In this document: positions 37,611 through 45,395 of the stretch, piece after piece
How the letters are laid out: each line of letters opens with the position of its first letter
Numbering within the stretch: position 1 is the first letter of the stretch
NCBI GenBank assembly: GCA_028280805.1
Contig: JANQLB010000078.1
Span: 1-64,000, forward strand
Direction of reading: 5' to 3'
Length of the DNA stretch: 64,000 bases
DNA from: Tissierellales bacterium
GTDB taxonomy: Bacteria > Bacillota > Clostridia > Tissierellales > VENL01
Notes under the pieces: model-generated
What the model saw: only the letters and a program-made list of their open reading frames with translations
Database searches by the model: none
Told to the model about the DNA's origin: nothing
Translations under genes and position numbers: made by a program

Positions 37611-37728
37611 GTAAACTGCTGACAAGAAAAATAGTAAAGAAATATATATTTTTATAACTACTTTTAAAAAAGAAGGGTTTTATAAAATTTTATTGAATAG
37701 TAATTAAGAGAGAAAGGAGGGGAATAAT

Positions 37729-38013
37729 TTGGATCAATATACTGGTTTGATATTTCCAATTGCGTTATTGGCTATTTTTTATTTTTTAGTGATTAGACCT
37801 CAACAAAAGAAGAATAAGCAGATAAATCAAATGAGAGCTGATCTTAGAGTAGGAGATGAAATAACTACTATAGGTGGTATCTATGGTAAGATTACAAAAA
37901 TGAAAGATGATATGATTACCATTGAGGTAGGTACTGATAAAACTAAGATGAATATTACTAAATGGGCAATAGGAAATACAATAACTAAGTCAAATGATGA
38001 AGAAGAAAAGTAA
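37729..38013 (+). CDS. yajC: Sec translocon accessory protein YajC
   Basis: Small accessory subunit of the SecDF complex. One N-terminal membrane helix (IFPIALLAIFYFLVIRPQQKK) is followed by a compact cytoplasmic domain with GDEITTIGGIYGKI. At 94 aa it has the usual size. Start is TTG 37729 after AAAGGAGGGG. It is separated from secD by the SCIFF genes but remains in the same region. Confidence 0.95.
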   Translation: MDQYTGLIFPIALLAIFYFLVIRPQQKKNKQINQMRADLRVGDEITTIGGIYGKITKMKDDMITIEVGTDKTKMNITKWAIGNTITKSNDEEEK

Positions 38014-38019
38014 TTACTT

Positions 38020-38055
38020 AAAGAGGTTTTCTAAAATTAGAAAATCTCTTTTTAT
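38020..38055 (+). terminator. yajC terminator
   Basis: A near-perfect 15-bp stem (38020-38034 with 38037-38051, one G-T pair and a tiny loop) followed by TTTAT. Given the small AA loop, one or two pairs next to the loop probably open. Confidence 0.75.
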
Positions 38056-38114
38056 ATGGAATAAATATCTGTATTCTGAATACATATTCAATAAGGATAT
38101 TTGGAGGTGAAGCT

Positions 38115-38504
38115 ATGAGATATAATAAGGACAGTAAAGAGGTTAATTATCCAATCACCTTATTGAAGGGAGTAGTACTTAGTTTCTCTGCCACACTAGT
38201 TTTAATCGTATTGATGTCTATAATATTAACCTATTCTAACCTATCAGAAGGAGTTATTCCTGTAATTAATTCAATTATTATGATATTAAGTATAGCGTTG
38301 GGATCAATATATATGTCACTTAAAGTGAACAAAAAGGGGTGGCTTAATGGTGCTGTAGTGGGACTTCTATATATTATTATTCTTATAATAATCGGCAGCA
38401 TATTTATTGATACGTTTAAGCTTGATTCATTTATTTTATTAAGATCAGTAATTTCAATAATTACCGGAATAGTTGGAGGAATGATAGGAATTAATCTAAG
38501 ATAA
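38115..38504 (+). CDS. TIGR04086-type small membrane protein
   Basis: A 129-aa protein with four hydrophobic segments (about residues 15-37, 47-66, 75-97 and 105-127) and short polar loops. It resembles the TIGR04086 family of Clostridia membrane proteins, whose function is not known. ATG 38115 follows GGAGGTG. It lies just upstream of the SCIFF peptide gene and downstream of yajC. Confidence 0.8.
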   Translation: MRYNKDSKEVNYPITLLKGVVLSFSATLVLIVLMSIILTYSNLSEGVIPVINSIIMILSIALGSIYMSLKVNKKGWLNGAVVGLLYIIILIIIGSIFIDTFKLDSFILLRSVISIITGIVGGMIGINLR

Positions 38505-38507
38505 ATC

Positions 38508-38536
38508 TTTATTAAATAAATGGATTATGTTATAAT
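38508..38536 (+). promoter_or_regulatory. scfA promoter (extended -10)
   Basis: A perfect TATAAT (38531-38536) with TGT extension and a weak TTTATT (38508-38513) 17 nt upstream. It starts only 4 nt after the preceding gene's stop. Confidence 0.55.
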
Positions 38537-38565
38537 CTACTAAGAATCGTATGAGGAGGTATATG

Positions 38566-38706
38566 ATGAAGCATATAAAAACTATTACAAGAAAAAGCCA
38601 CAAAATTACCATTGAAAAAGGTGGATGTGGAGAATGTCAAACTTCATGCCAGTCAGCTTGTAAAACATCTTGTACTGTAGGAAATCAAAGTTGTGAAAAT
38701 AAATAA
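38566..38706 (+). CDS. scfA: SCIFF ribosomal peptide precursor (six Cys in forty-five)
   Basis: A 46-aa precursor of a sactipeptide/ranthipeptide, nearly universal in Clostridia. The leader-like half (KHIKTITRKSHKITIEKGG) is followed by a core with Cys at 21, 24, 28, 32, 36 and 43. Thr37 follows Cys36; in the related Clostridium thermocellum peptide, CteB joins Cys32 to Thr37, and both positions are conserved here. ATG 38566 follows AGGAGGT; an in-frame ATG at 38563 is too close. The maturase gene lies 150 nt downstream, beyond a hairpin. Confidence 0.95.
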   Translation: MKHIKTITRKSHKITIEKGGCGECQTSCQSACKTSCTVGNQSCENK

Positions 38707-38764
38707 GAGTACTTAGATAAGAGTACATTTAAATGAAGTTTAGTATTTTTACTCATCCTATTAA

Positions 38765-38796
38765 AAGTAGTGGATTTCCACTACTTATAATTTTTC
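38765..38796 (+). terminator. Hairpin between scfA and scfB
   Basis: Perfect 9-bp stem AAGTAGTGG (38765-38773) with CCACTACTT (38778-38786), loop ATTT, then ATAATTTTT. It probably lets most transcripts end after the peptide and only some continue into the maturase. Confidence 0.8.
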
Positions 38797-38857
38797 AATA
38801 AACTAATTAATATATTAGATAAAACAGTAATATCATTAAAAAATAGGAGGAATATTT

Positions 38858-40216
38858 ATGGAAAGAATTCATAAATTTCAACTTAACAATAAAAATATAA
38901 TCCTCGATATAAACAGTGGTGCTGTCCATATTGTAGACAAGCTTGTTTGGGATATTATTGATTTATATGAGAATAATAAGTTTGAAGAAATTATTAGGAT
39001 GTTATATAATCAGTATGAAACTCAGGACATAAAAGAAGCTTATGAAGAGATACAAGTTTTAATAGAAGAAGGGTTATTATTTAGTGATGATTTGTATGTA
39101 AATGATTTTAATTACAATCAAGATAATATAGTAAAAGCTCTATGTTTACATATAGCTCATGATTGTAATTTAAGGTGTGCATACTGTTTTGCATCTCAAG
39201 GTGATTTTTCTGGAGACAGGCTTTTAATGTCATCGGAAGTTGGAAAAAAGGCTTTAGATTTTTTAGTTAAAAGTTCCGGCAGTAGAGTGAATCTTGAGGT
39301 GGATTTTTTCGGCGGAGAGCCAATGATGAACTTTGAAGTTGTAAAAGAGCTTATCAAATATGGTAGAGAGATTGAATTAAAAAATAATAAGAAATTTAGA
39401 TTTACTATTACTACTAATGGTCTGCTGCTTAATGACGAAAATATGAATTTTATAAATGAAAATATGGATAATGTAGTATTGAGCTTAGATGGAAGAAAAG
39501 AAATTAATGATTATATGAGACCTACTTTAAATGGAGAAGGAAGTTATGATATAATAGTTCCTAAGTTTCTAAATTTTGTTAAATTAAGGAGTAATAAATC
39601 TTATTATATAAGAGGAACGTTTACCAGTAAGAACTTAGATTTCTCTAAGGATGTTTTAGCACTTAATAAGGCTGGATTTAATACAATTTCAGTTGAACCT
39701 GTTGTAGCTAGTCGTGAAAAAGATTACGCATTATTAGAGCAGCACTTAGATAAAATTCTTAGTGAATACGAGGAACTTTCAAAGGAATATATAAGATTAA
39801 AACAAGAAGGAAAGGGCTTTGACTTTTTTCATTTCATGATAGACTTAAATCAAGGACCGTGTTTTATTAAAAAAATTGTAGGATGTGGTGCAGGTGTTGA
39901 ATATCTTGCAGTTACACCAGAAGGACATTTATATCCATGTCATCAGTTTGTTGGAGATGAAGATTTTAAGATTGGGGATGTTTTTGAAGGAGTAAAAAAT
40001 AATAAGCTTATCAACAAATTTAAGAATGCTAATATCTATTCTAAAAATGAATGTAAAGAGTGCTGGGCTAAGTTTTATTGCAGTGGTGGATGCCATGCTA
40101 ATGCTTATAATTTTAATAAAGATATTAATAAACCATATAGTATAGAATGTGAAATGCAGAAAAAAAGAGTAGAATGTGCTATATCAGTACAAGCAAATAT
40201 AAGTAAGGAGGAATAG
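38858..40216 (+). CDS. scfB: SCIFF radical SAM maturase
   Basis: Radical SAM/SPASM peptide maturase of 452 aa that forms Cys-to-residue thioether links in the SCIFF peptide. Residues 1-90 form the peptide-recognition (RRE-like) domain. The radical SAM motif CNLRCAYC is near residue 103, followed by FFGGEPMMNFE. The SPASM domain has CGAGVEYLAVTPEGHLYPCHQ and the final cluster CKECWAKFYCSGGCHANAY, for two auxiliary [4Fe-4S] clusters. ATG 38858 follows AGGAGG. The mature product's role in the cell is not known. Confidence 0.95.
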   Translation: MERIHKFQLNNKNIILDINSGAVHIVDKLVWDIIDLYENNKFEEIIRMLYNQYETQDIKEAYEEIQVLIEEGLLFSDDLYVNDFNYNQDNIVKALCLHIAHDCNLRCAYCFASQGDFSGDRLLMSSEVGKKALDFLVKSSGSRVNLEVDFFGGEPMMNFEVVKELIKYGREIELKNNKKFRFTITTNGLLLNDENMNFINENMDNVVLSLDGRKEINDYMRPTLNGEGSYDIIVPKFLNFVKLRSNKSYYIRGTFTSKNLDFSKDVLALNKAGFNTISVEPVVASREKDYALLEQHLDKILSEYEELSKEYIRLKQEGKGFDFFHFMIDLNQGPCFIKKIVGCGAGVEYLAVTPEGHLYPCHQFVGDEDFKIGDVFEGVKNNKLINKFKNANIYSKNECKECWAKFYCSGGCHANAYNFNKDINKPYSIECEMQKKRVECAISVQANISKEE

Positions 40217-40217
40217 A

Positions 40218-40736
40218 ATGCTTTTAGATTATCAAGGGATTAAACCTAAGATTCATGAGAGCTGTTTTATAGCAAATAGTGCTGAATTAATAGGTAAAGT
40301 AGAAATAGCAGAAAATACAAGTGTATGGTACAATTGTGTATTAAGAGGTGACGAAAATTCAATCAAGATAGGAATGTATACAAACATTCAAGATGGAACT
40401 GTAATTCATATAAGTAAAGACTATGATACTATTATAGGAGATTATGTTACTGTTGGACATAAAGCAATTATACATGCTTGTAAGATTGGCAACAATGTAT
40501 TAGTAGGTATGGGAGCAATAGTATTAGATGGAGCAGAAATAGGAGATAATGTTTTAATAGGAGCAGGCAGTATAGTGACACCGGGAAAAAAAATACCATC
40601 GGGTTCTTTAGTATTAGGTTCACCTGCTAATGTGGTTAGACAGCTTAGCGATAAAGAAATAGACCAGCTTAAAGAATCAGCAGAAGACTATGTAAAATAT
40701 GCTCAAAACCATAAAGAAGTAAGAGTTAATATATAA
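40218..40736 (+). CDS. Gamma-carbonic-anhydrase-like hexapeptide protein
   Basis: A left-handed beta-helix protein of 172 aa in the YrdA/PaaY/CaiE group. The hexapeptide repeats (IANSAELIGKVEIAENTSVW; NVLVGMGAIVLDGAEIGDNV) and metal ligands His in TVIHISKD, VTVGHKAIIHACKIG are visible. The family includes real carbonic anhydrases and many proteins of unknown activity. It starts 1 nt after scfB (overlapping its Shine-Dalgarno AAGGAGG), so co-expression is expected. Confidence 0.9.
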   Translation: MLLDYQGIKPKIHESCFIANSAELIGKVEIAENTSVWYNCVLRGDENSIKIGMYTNIQDGTVIHISKDYDTIIGDYVTVGHKAIIHACKIGNNVLVGMGAIVLDGAEIGDNVLIGAGSIVTPGKKIPSGSLVLGSPANVVRQLSDKEIDQLKESAEDYVKYAQNHKEVRVNI

Positions 40737-40755
40737 TACAAATAATTAACTGGTA

Positions 40756-40785
40756 TTGACTGTAATCATAGTAAAGTAATATAAT
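40756..40785 (+). promoter_or_regulatory. secDF promoter
   Basis: TTGACT (40756-40761), an 18-nt spacer and a perfect TATAAT (40780-40785), about 35 nt before secD. Confidence 0.7.
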
Positions 40786-40820
40786 ATATTTTATGAAGAC
40801 AAGTAAGGAGGAAAAAACAA

Positions 40821-42062
40821 ATGAGAGTTAAGAGTTCAATTATTTTCTTACTAATTATTTTAATTGTAGGAGCTTTAGCTTACACCTCAATTTATGGTGT
40901 AGAACTAGGAAATTTCAAACTAAGCAAAATTGAAGACGAATTAGACTTAGGGTTAGACTTAGCAGGTGGAGTGTTTGTAGTTTTAGAAGCTCAAACTGAT
41001 GCTACCGGAGATGAGCTAAGAAAAATGATGGAGCAAACAAAAGCTATAATAACCCAAAGAGTAGATGGATTAGGAGTTGCAGAACCAAGTATTGTTATAG
41101 AAGGAGATAGAAGAATAAGAGTTGAGCTTGCAGGAATAGACAATCCTCAAGAAGCTTTAGAAATCATAGGCAAAACTGCTCAACTTCAGTTTATAGAACC
41201 TAACGGTGATGTAGTAGTTACTGGTGAACATGTTATTAAATCAGATCCCGGATATGATGAATATAATCGACCTATAGTTAACTTAGAATTTAACAGAGAA
41301 GGTGCTGAAAAATTTAAAGAAGCTACTACCAGATTGTCAATCGAAAAAGAAATTTTAGCTATTGTGCTTGATGGAGAACCAATTTCTCTTCCTATGGTTA
41401 ACGAACCGATACCTTCTGGAAGGTCATCTATTTCAGGCAGTGCTACAATTGAAGAAGCAGCACAATTGGCAAATCTGATTAGAGCCGGTGCACTTCCTGT
41501 AGAAATGGAAGCTTTACGAACTTCAGTTACTGGACCTACATTAGGATTAGAAGCATTAAACAAGAGTGTTTACGCAGCAGGAATAGGTTTATTATTAATT
41601 TTCTTATTCATGATAATATTCTATAGAATACCCGGAGTTATTGCTTCAATAGGATTAACAATATATATATTGATTGTTTTAGGTATAATGACCGCAATAG
41701 ATGCAAAACTTACATTAGCCGGTATTGCAGGTTTGATACTGTCTATTGGTATGGCAGTAGATGCCAATGTAGTTATCTTTGAAAGAATTAAGGAAGAAAT
41801 AAGAAACGGAAAAACGTTAAGAGCTTCAGTTGATTCAGGATTTAAGAAGGCTTTGACAACAGTTCTTGATGCAAATATAACAACTTTTATAGCCGGTATA
41901 GTGTTATATAACTTTGGAACAGGACCTATAAAAGGATTTGGTGTTACACTAATGATAGGTTTAGTTGCTTCAATGCTTACAGCTGTTTTCATAACTAAAT
42001 ATATGTTAAGGTTAACTATAAGTATGAATATTACCAAAAATACTAAGCTATACGGAGCGTAA
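40821..42062 (+). CDS. secD: Protein translocase subunit SecD
   Basis: RND-type proton-driven subunit that helps complete secretion. Six membrane helices are expected: one N-terminal, then a periplasmic-type P1 region (LGLDLAGGVFVVLEA; GRSSISGSATIEEAAQLANLIRAGALP), and a C-terminal block (GIAGLILSIGMAVDANVVIFERIKEE). The 413-aa length is typical of Firmicutes with separate SecD and SecF. It has its own promoter. Confidence 0.96.
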   Translation: MRVKSSIIFLLIILIVGALAYTSIYGVELGNFKLSKIEDELDLGLDLAGGVFVVLEAQTDATGDELRKMMEQTKAIITQRVDGLGVAEPSIVIEGDRRIRVELAGIDNPQEALEIIGKTAQLQFIEPNGDVVVTGEHVIKSDPGYDEYNRPIVNLEFNREGAEKFKEATTRLSIEKEILAIVLDGEPISLPMVNEPIPSGRSSISGSATIEEAAQLANLIRAGALPVEMEALRTSVTGPTLGLEALNKSVYAAGIGLLLIFLFMIIFYRIPGVIASIGLTIYILIVLGIMTAIDAKLTLAGIAGLILSIGMAVDANVVIFERIKEEIRNGKTLRASVDSGFKKALTTVLDANITTFIAGIVLYNFGTGPIKGFGVTLMIGLVASMLTAVFITKYMLRLTISMNITKNTKLYGA

Positions 42063-42074
42063 GGGGTGAAAAAG

Positions 42075-42935
42075 ATGGATTTTATGTCAAAGAGAAAGAT
42101 ATTCTTCGGATTATCTATAGGTATAATTTTAATAGGAATAATCGGCACCATAGTTTATGGTGGATTAAATCAAGGTATAGATTTTGTGGGTGGAACTCTT
42201 TTGCAGATAGATTTTGGTGAGAAGATACCAGTTAATGAAATTAGAACTATTACTGATGAATTCGACCAGAACGCGAGTATCATTCATACAGGAGATAATC
42301 AAAAACAAATCATTATTAGAACCAAGGTAGAATTAGATGAAAATGAAAGAAAAGAAGTATTTGAAAAATTTAAAGAAAAATACAATCTTGAAGATGCAGC
42401 TTTAATTGAACAAGATAAATTTGGTGCAAAAATTGGAGATGAAATAAGGAGAGATGCTATTATTTCAGTGATTATAGCAACCATTGGAATACTTTTATAC
42501 ATTACATTTAGGTTTGAGTTTAGATTTGGTATTTCAGCTATAGTGGCACTTGTTCATGATGTTCTCATAGCTCTTACTGTGTATTCATTATTTAGAATAC
42601 CGATTAACAGTTCTTTTGTAGCTGCTATGCTTACAATAGTCGGTTATTCAATAAATGATACTATTGTTGTTTTTGACAGGATTAGAGAAAATCTTAAGAG
42701 TGTAAATAAAAAAGATTATAAAGCATTAGTAAATGATAGTATATCTCAAACTTTAGTTAGATCCATTAATACCTCATTTACAACATTAATAGCTATTGTT
42801 ACATTGTATGTTCTAGGAGTTGAAGCCATTAAAGATTTTGCTTTACCGTTAATAGTGGGGGTTTTAGCAGGAACATATTCTTCAATTTTTATTGCCAGCC
42901 CAATATGGTTTATGCTTAAGAAAGAAACGGCTTAA
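42075..42935 (+). CDS. secF: Protein translocase subunit SecF
   Basis: Partner of SecD, about 286 aa. The family features DFVGGTLLQI, AALVHDVLIALTVYSLF-like ALVHDVLIALTVYS, and YSINDTIVVFDRIREN are present, with six predicted membrane helices. ATG 42075 is preferred because AAGGGGTG lies just upstream; an in-frame GTG 42066 overlaps this. Begins 12 nt after secD and ends with a strong terminator. Confidence 0.96.
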   Translation: MDFMSKRKIFFGLSIGIILIGIIGTIVYGGLNQGIDFVGGTLLQIDFGEKIPVNEIRTITDEFDQNASIIHTGDNQKQIIIRTKVELDENERKEVFEKFKEKYNLEDAALIEQDKFGAKIGDEIRRDAIISVIIATIGILLYITFRFEFRFGISAIVALVHDVLIALTVYSLFRIPINSSFVAAMLTIVGYSINDTIVVFDRIRENLKSVNKKDYKALVNDSISQTLVRSINTSFTTLIAIVTLYVLGVEAIKDFALPLIVGVLAGTYSSIFIASPIWFMLKKETA

Positions 42936-42943
42936 TACGTTAA

Positions 42944-42969
42944 AAACTGCCTAGGGCAGTTTTTTTGTT
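42944..42969 (+). terminator. secDF terminator
   Basis: Perfect 8-bp stem AAACTGCC (42944-42951) with GGCAGTTT (42955-42962), loop TAG, then TTTTTGTTT. Confidence 0.9.
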
Positions 42970-43050
42970 TAATCTGTGCATTTCTGCAACATATAGTAAG
43001 TTTATGGCAATAATAGATAAATGTAGCTTTCTGTATATGGAGGGATTAAT

Positions 43051-44730
43051 TTGAAAGTCAATAGCATTGGTAGGAGATACAGTAATTTTAAAAGATATAA
43101 AGAGATATGGTCAATTCTTGTAAAGTATGGATTTAGCATGATTGCCGAAAAGATGAATTTTCCAAAGCCTTTATCTGTATTATTTTTTGAAAAATCCAAG
43201 AGGTTAAGCAGACAGTATACTAGAGCTGAGAGACTTAGGATGGCTATTGAAGAGTTAGGACCTACATTTGTAAAGCTAGGACAAATATTAAGTACCAGAT
43301 ATGACATTCTACCTCAAGATATAGTTGATGAACTAAGCTTATTACAAGACAGAGTTAAAGAGTATGACTTTGAAATAGCCGAATCAATTTTTAAAAAAGA
43401 AATAGGTAAAGATATTGAGGACGTTTTTGAAGAATTTGACTCTACTCCATTGGCATCTGCTTCTATCGGTCAAGTTTATCAAGGTAAGCTAAAAAATGGA
43501 GAATGGGTAGTTTTAAAAATTCAACGACCAAATATTAAGAAAAAAATTAATAATGATTTACAAATTCTCTTTGATATATCTAAGTTAGTTGATGAACATT
43601 ATAATAAAAAAGAAATTATAAAATATAATGACATAATTAAAGAATTTTCTTTCTTTATAAAAAGAGAATTAGATTATACATATGAAGCTTTAAACTGCAA
43701 TAAGTTTGAAGAAATATACAAAAAGGATGAAAGAGTTGTTATACCTAAAATATATTGGGAATTTACCTCCAAAAGAGTTATGTGTATGGAAAGAATTCAA
43801 GGAGTTAAGTTAAATGATTTTGACTGTATTGAAAAAAAAGGCTGGGATAAAGAAAAATTAGCTAAACTTGGAGCAAAGATTTTTATGGAACAGATTTTTA
43901 TGCACTCTTTTTTTCATGGAGATCCACATCCCGGGAACTTAATGATATTGAATGAAAACAAGATTGCATTAATTGACTTTGGAATTGTAGGGTATTTGGA
44001 TGATCTGACTTTAGATTTTATTACTAATCTCCTAAAGGCCGGAGTTGATAAAAACGTTGATAAGATAGTATATAGTCTTTATAAAATGAATAGTTTAAGT
44101 CTTAGTACTAATGAAATTGATTTAAGAAAAGACCTTTATTATATTTTAAATTACTATTATAATATACCTATTAGTAAGTTAAATTTTAGTGAGGTATTCA
44201 GTGAGATTTTAAAAATTGCATATAAACATAATATACAAATACCTACCCAATTAAGCTTATTGATAAAATGTATAATGACTGTAGAAGGTACTGGAAAAAA
44301 ACTACATTCTAATTTTAGTTTATCTCAAATATCTAAAGACTTGTTTAAAGAGATGGGATTAAAGAAAATAAATATCAGAAATGGCTTGAGATGTCTTGTT
44401 AATTATTTTTTGGACAATTTTGATAACCTGAAATCATTACCTAGGACTATACATAGAATTTTAGACAAAATTGAAAAAAACCAAGCAAAAATTATTATAA
44501 AACATGAAGGATTTGAGAGGCTAAGAAAAGAAATTATTAATATGACCAATAGAATATCTCTTAGTTTAGTTATTTCTTCATTAATAGTTGGGTCATCAAT
44601 AGCAATTCATTCTAGTACTAAGCCGCATTTATTTGGCTTGTCAGCAATAGGTATTATTGGTTATACTGTAAGTGGAATGTTAGGACTTGTGTTAGTTGTA
44701 TCAACTTTGATTAACTTAAAAAAGAAATAA
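43051..44730 (+). CDS. ABC1/UbiB (AarF) family atypical kinase
   Basis: A 559-aa protein-kinase-like ATPase. The family motifs are visible: ELGPTFVKLGQILSTRYDIL (KxGQ), SASIGQVYQGKLKNGEWVVLK (Ala-rich nucleotide loop), FFHGDPHPGNLMIL (catalytic) and ALIDFGIVG (DFG). Two C-terminal hydrophobic segments anchor it in the membrane. In bacteria that make ubiquinone, UbiB supports quinone synthesis; here no quinone genes are seen, so its role is open. Start is TTG 43051 after GGAGGG. Confidence 0.9.
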   Translation: MKVNSIGRRYSNFKRYKEIWSILVKYGFSMIAEKMNFPKPLSVLFFEKSKRLSRQYTRAERLRMAIEELGPTFVKLGQILSTRYDILPQDIVDELSLLQDRVKEYDFEIAESIFKKEIGKDIEDVFEEFDSTPLASASIGQVYQGKLKNGEWVVLKIQRPNIKKKINNDLQILFDISKLVDEHYNKKEIIKYNDIIKEFSFFIKRELDYTYEALNCNKFEEIYKKDERVVIPKIYWEFTSKRVMCMERIQGVKLNDFDCIEKKGWDKEKLAKLGAKIFMEQIFMHSFFHGDPHPGNLMILNENKIALIDFGIVGYLDDLTLDFITNLLKAGVDKNVDKIVYSLYKMNSLSLSTNEIDLRKDLYYILNYYYNIPISKLNFSEVFSEILKIAYKHNIQIPTQLSLLIKCIMTVEGTGKKLHSNFSLSQISKDLFKEMGLKKINIRNGLRCLVNYFLDNFDNLKSLPRTIHRILDKIEKNQAKIIIKHEGFERLRKEIINMTNRISLSLVISSLIVGSSIAIHSSTKPHLFGLSAIGIIGYTVSGMLGLVLVVSTLINLKKK

Positions 44731-44742
44731 GGGGGATTTACA

Positions 44743-45252
44743 ATGCAGTTAGTTTTTGTATTATCTTTAGTATTTGCAATTATAATAGCTGTTTTTGCGT
44801 TAAACAATGGTGAAAAGGTTACGATTGATTTTCTTTTTTCAACAAAAGAGGTTTCTCAAGCATTAGTTATTCTCGTTTCTACAGCATTTGGAGCAGTTAT
44901 AGTTGCAGTCTTGGGTCTTGTTGCACAAATTAAACTTTCGCTAAAAGTTAAAGAACAAGGAAAGCAGATTAAAACTTTACAAGAAGAAAAAGATGAATTA
45001 CTAATGCAGGTAGAAGCAAACTCAGTTAAGGAATTTGACGAAGCAGATAAAGTACCTGCATTACAAGATAATGAAGAGCAAAACTTAGATGAACAGGAAA
45101 AAATCAACGAAGAATCTAAAGAGGACAAATTAGAAGATAATCAAGAAATTGATGAAAAAGATAAAACTGACAATAATAAAGATAAAACCGATAACGATTT
45201 TGAAAAAGAACTTGAAAAAGAGCTTGAGAGAGAAAAACAAGAAGGTCACTAA
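44743..45252 (+). CDS. LapA-domain membrane protein with long charged tail
   Basis: A 169-aa protein. Two hydrophobic N-terminal segments with the pattern VFALNNGEKVTIDFLF between them match the LapA/DUF1049 domain. A coiled-coil-prone part (LKVKEQGKQIKTLQEEKDEL) and a ~70-residue Lys/Glu/Asp-rich tail follow, with DKTDNN-like repetition. LapA proteins are small envelope proteins of poorly known role. It starts 12 nt after the UbiB-like gene, so they are probably co-transcribed. Confidence 0.85.
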   Translation: MQLVFVLSLVFAIIIAVFALNNGEKVTIDFLFSTKEVSQALVILVSTAFGAVIVAVLGLVAQIKLSLKVKEQGKQIKTLQEEKDELLMQVEANSVKEFDEADKVPALQDNEEQNLDEQEKINEESKEDKLEDNQEIDEKDKTDNNKDKTDNDFEKELEKELEREKQEGH

Positions 45253-45283
45253 ACAACTTTGATAGTAGTTAACTTGAATGTTG

Positions 45284-45322
45284 ATTCAGATGAAGATTGA
45301 TCTTCATCTGAATATTAATTTT
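45284..45322 (+). terminator. Terminator after the LapA-like gene
   Basis: Perfect 13-bp stem (45284-45296 with 45301-45313), loop TTGA, then ATTAATTTT. Confidence 0.9.
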
Positions 45323-45395
45323 AGCGTACTACAATAGATTTTTATAGTCTATAGCAATAAAAGTTTGTTTATTTAAAATAGAAGGTGGACATAAG

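Noticed and set aside
38706-38745. AAGAGTAC direct repeat after scfA
   Set aside because: Two short copies only, with no pairing or regulatory pattern.
41621-42151. 176-codon antisense frame over secD/secF
   Set aside because: Hydrophobic because SecD/SecF are; it crosses the gap between two real genes and has no start signal.
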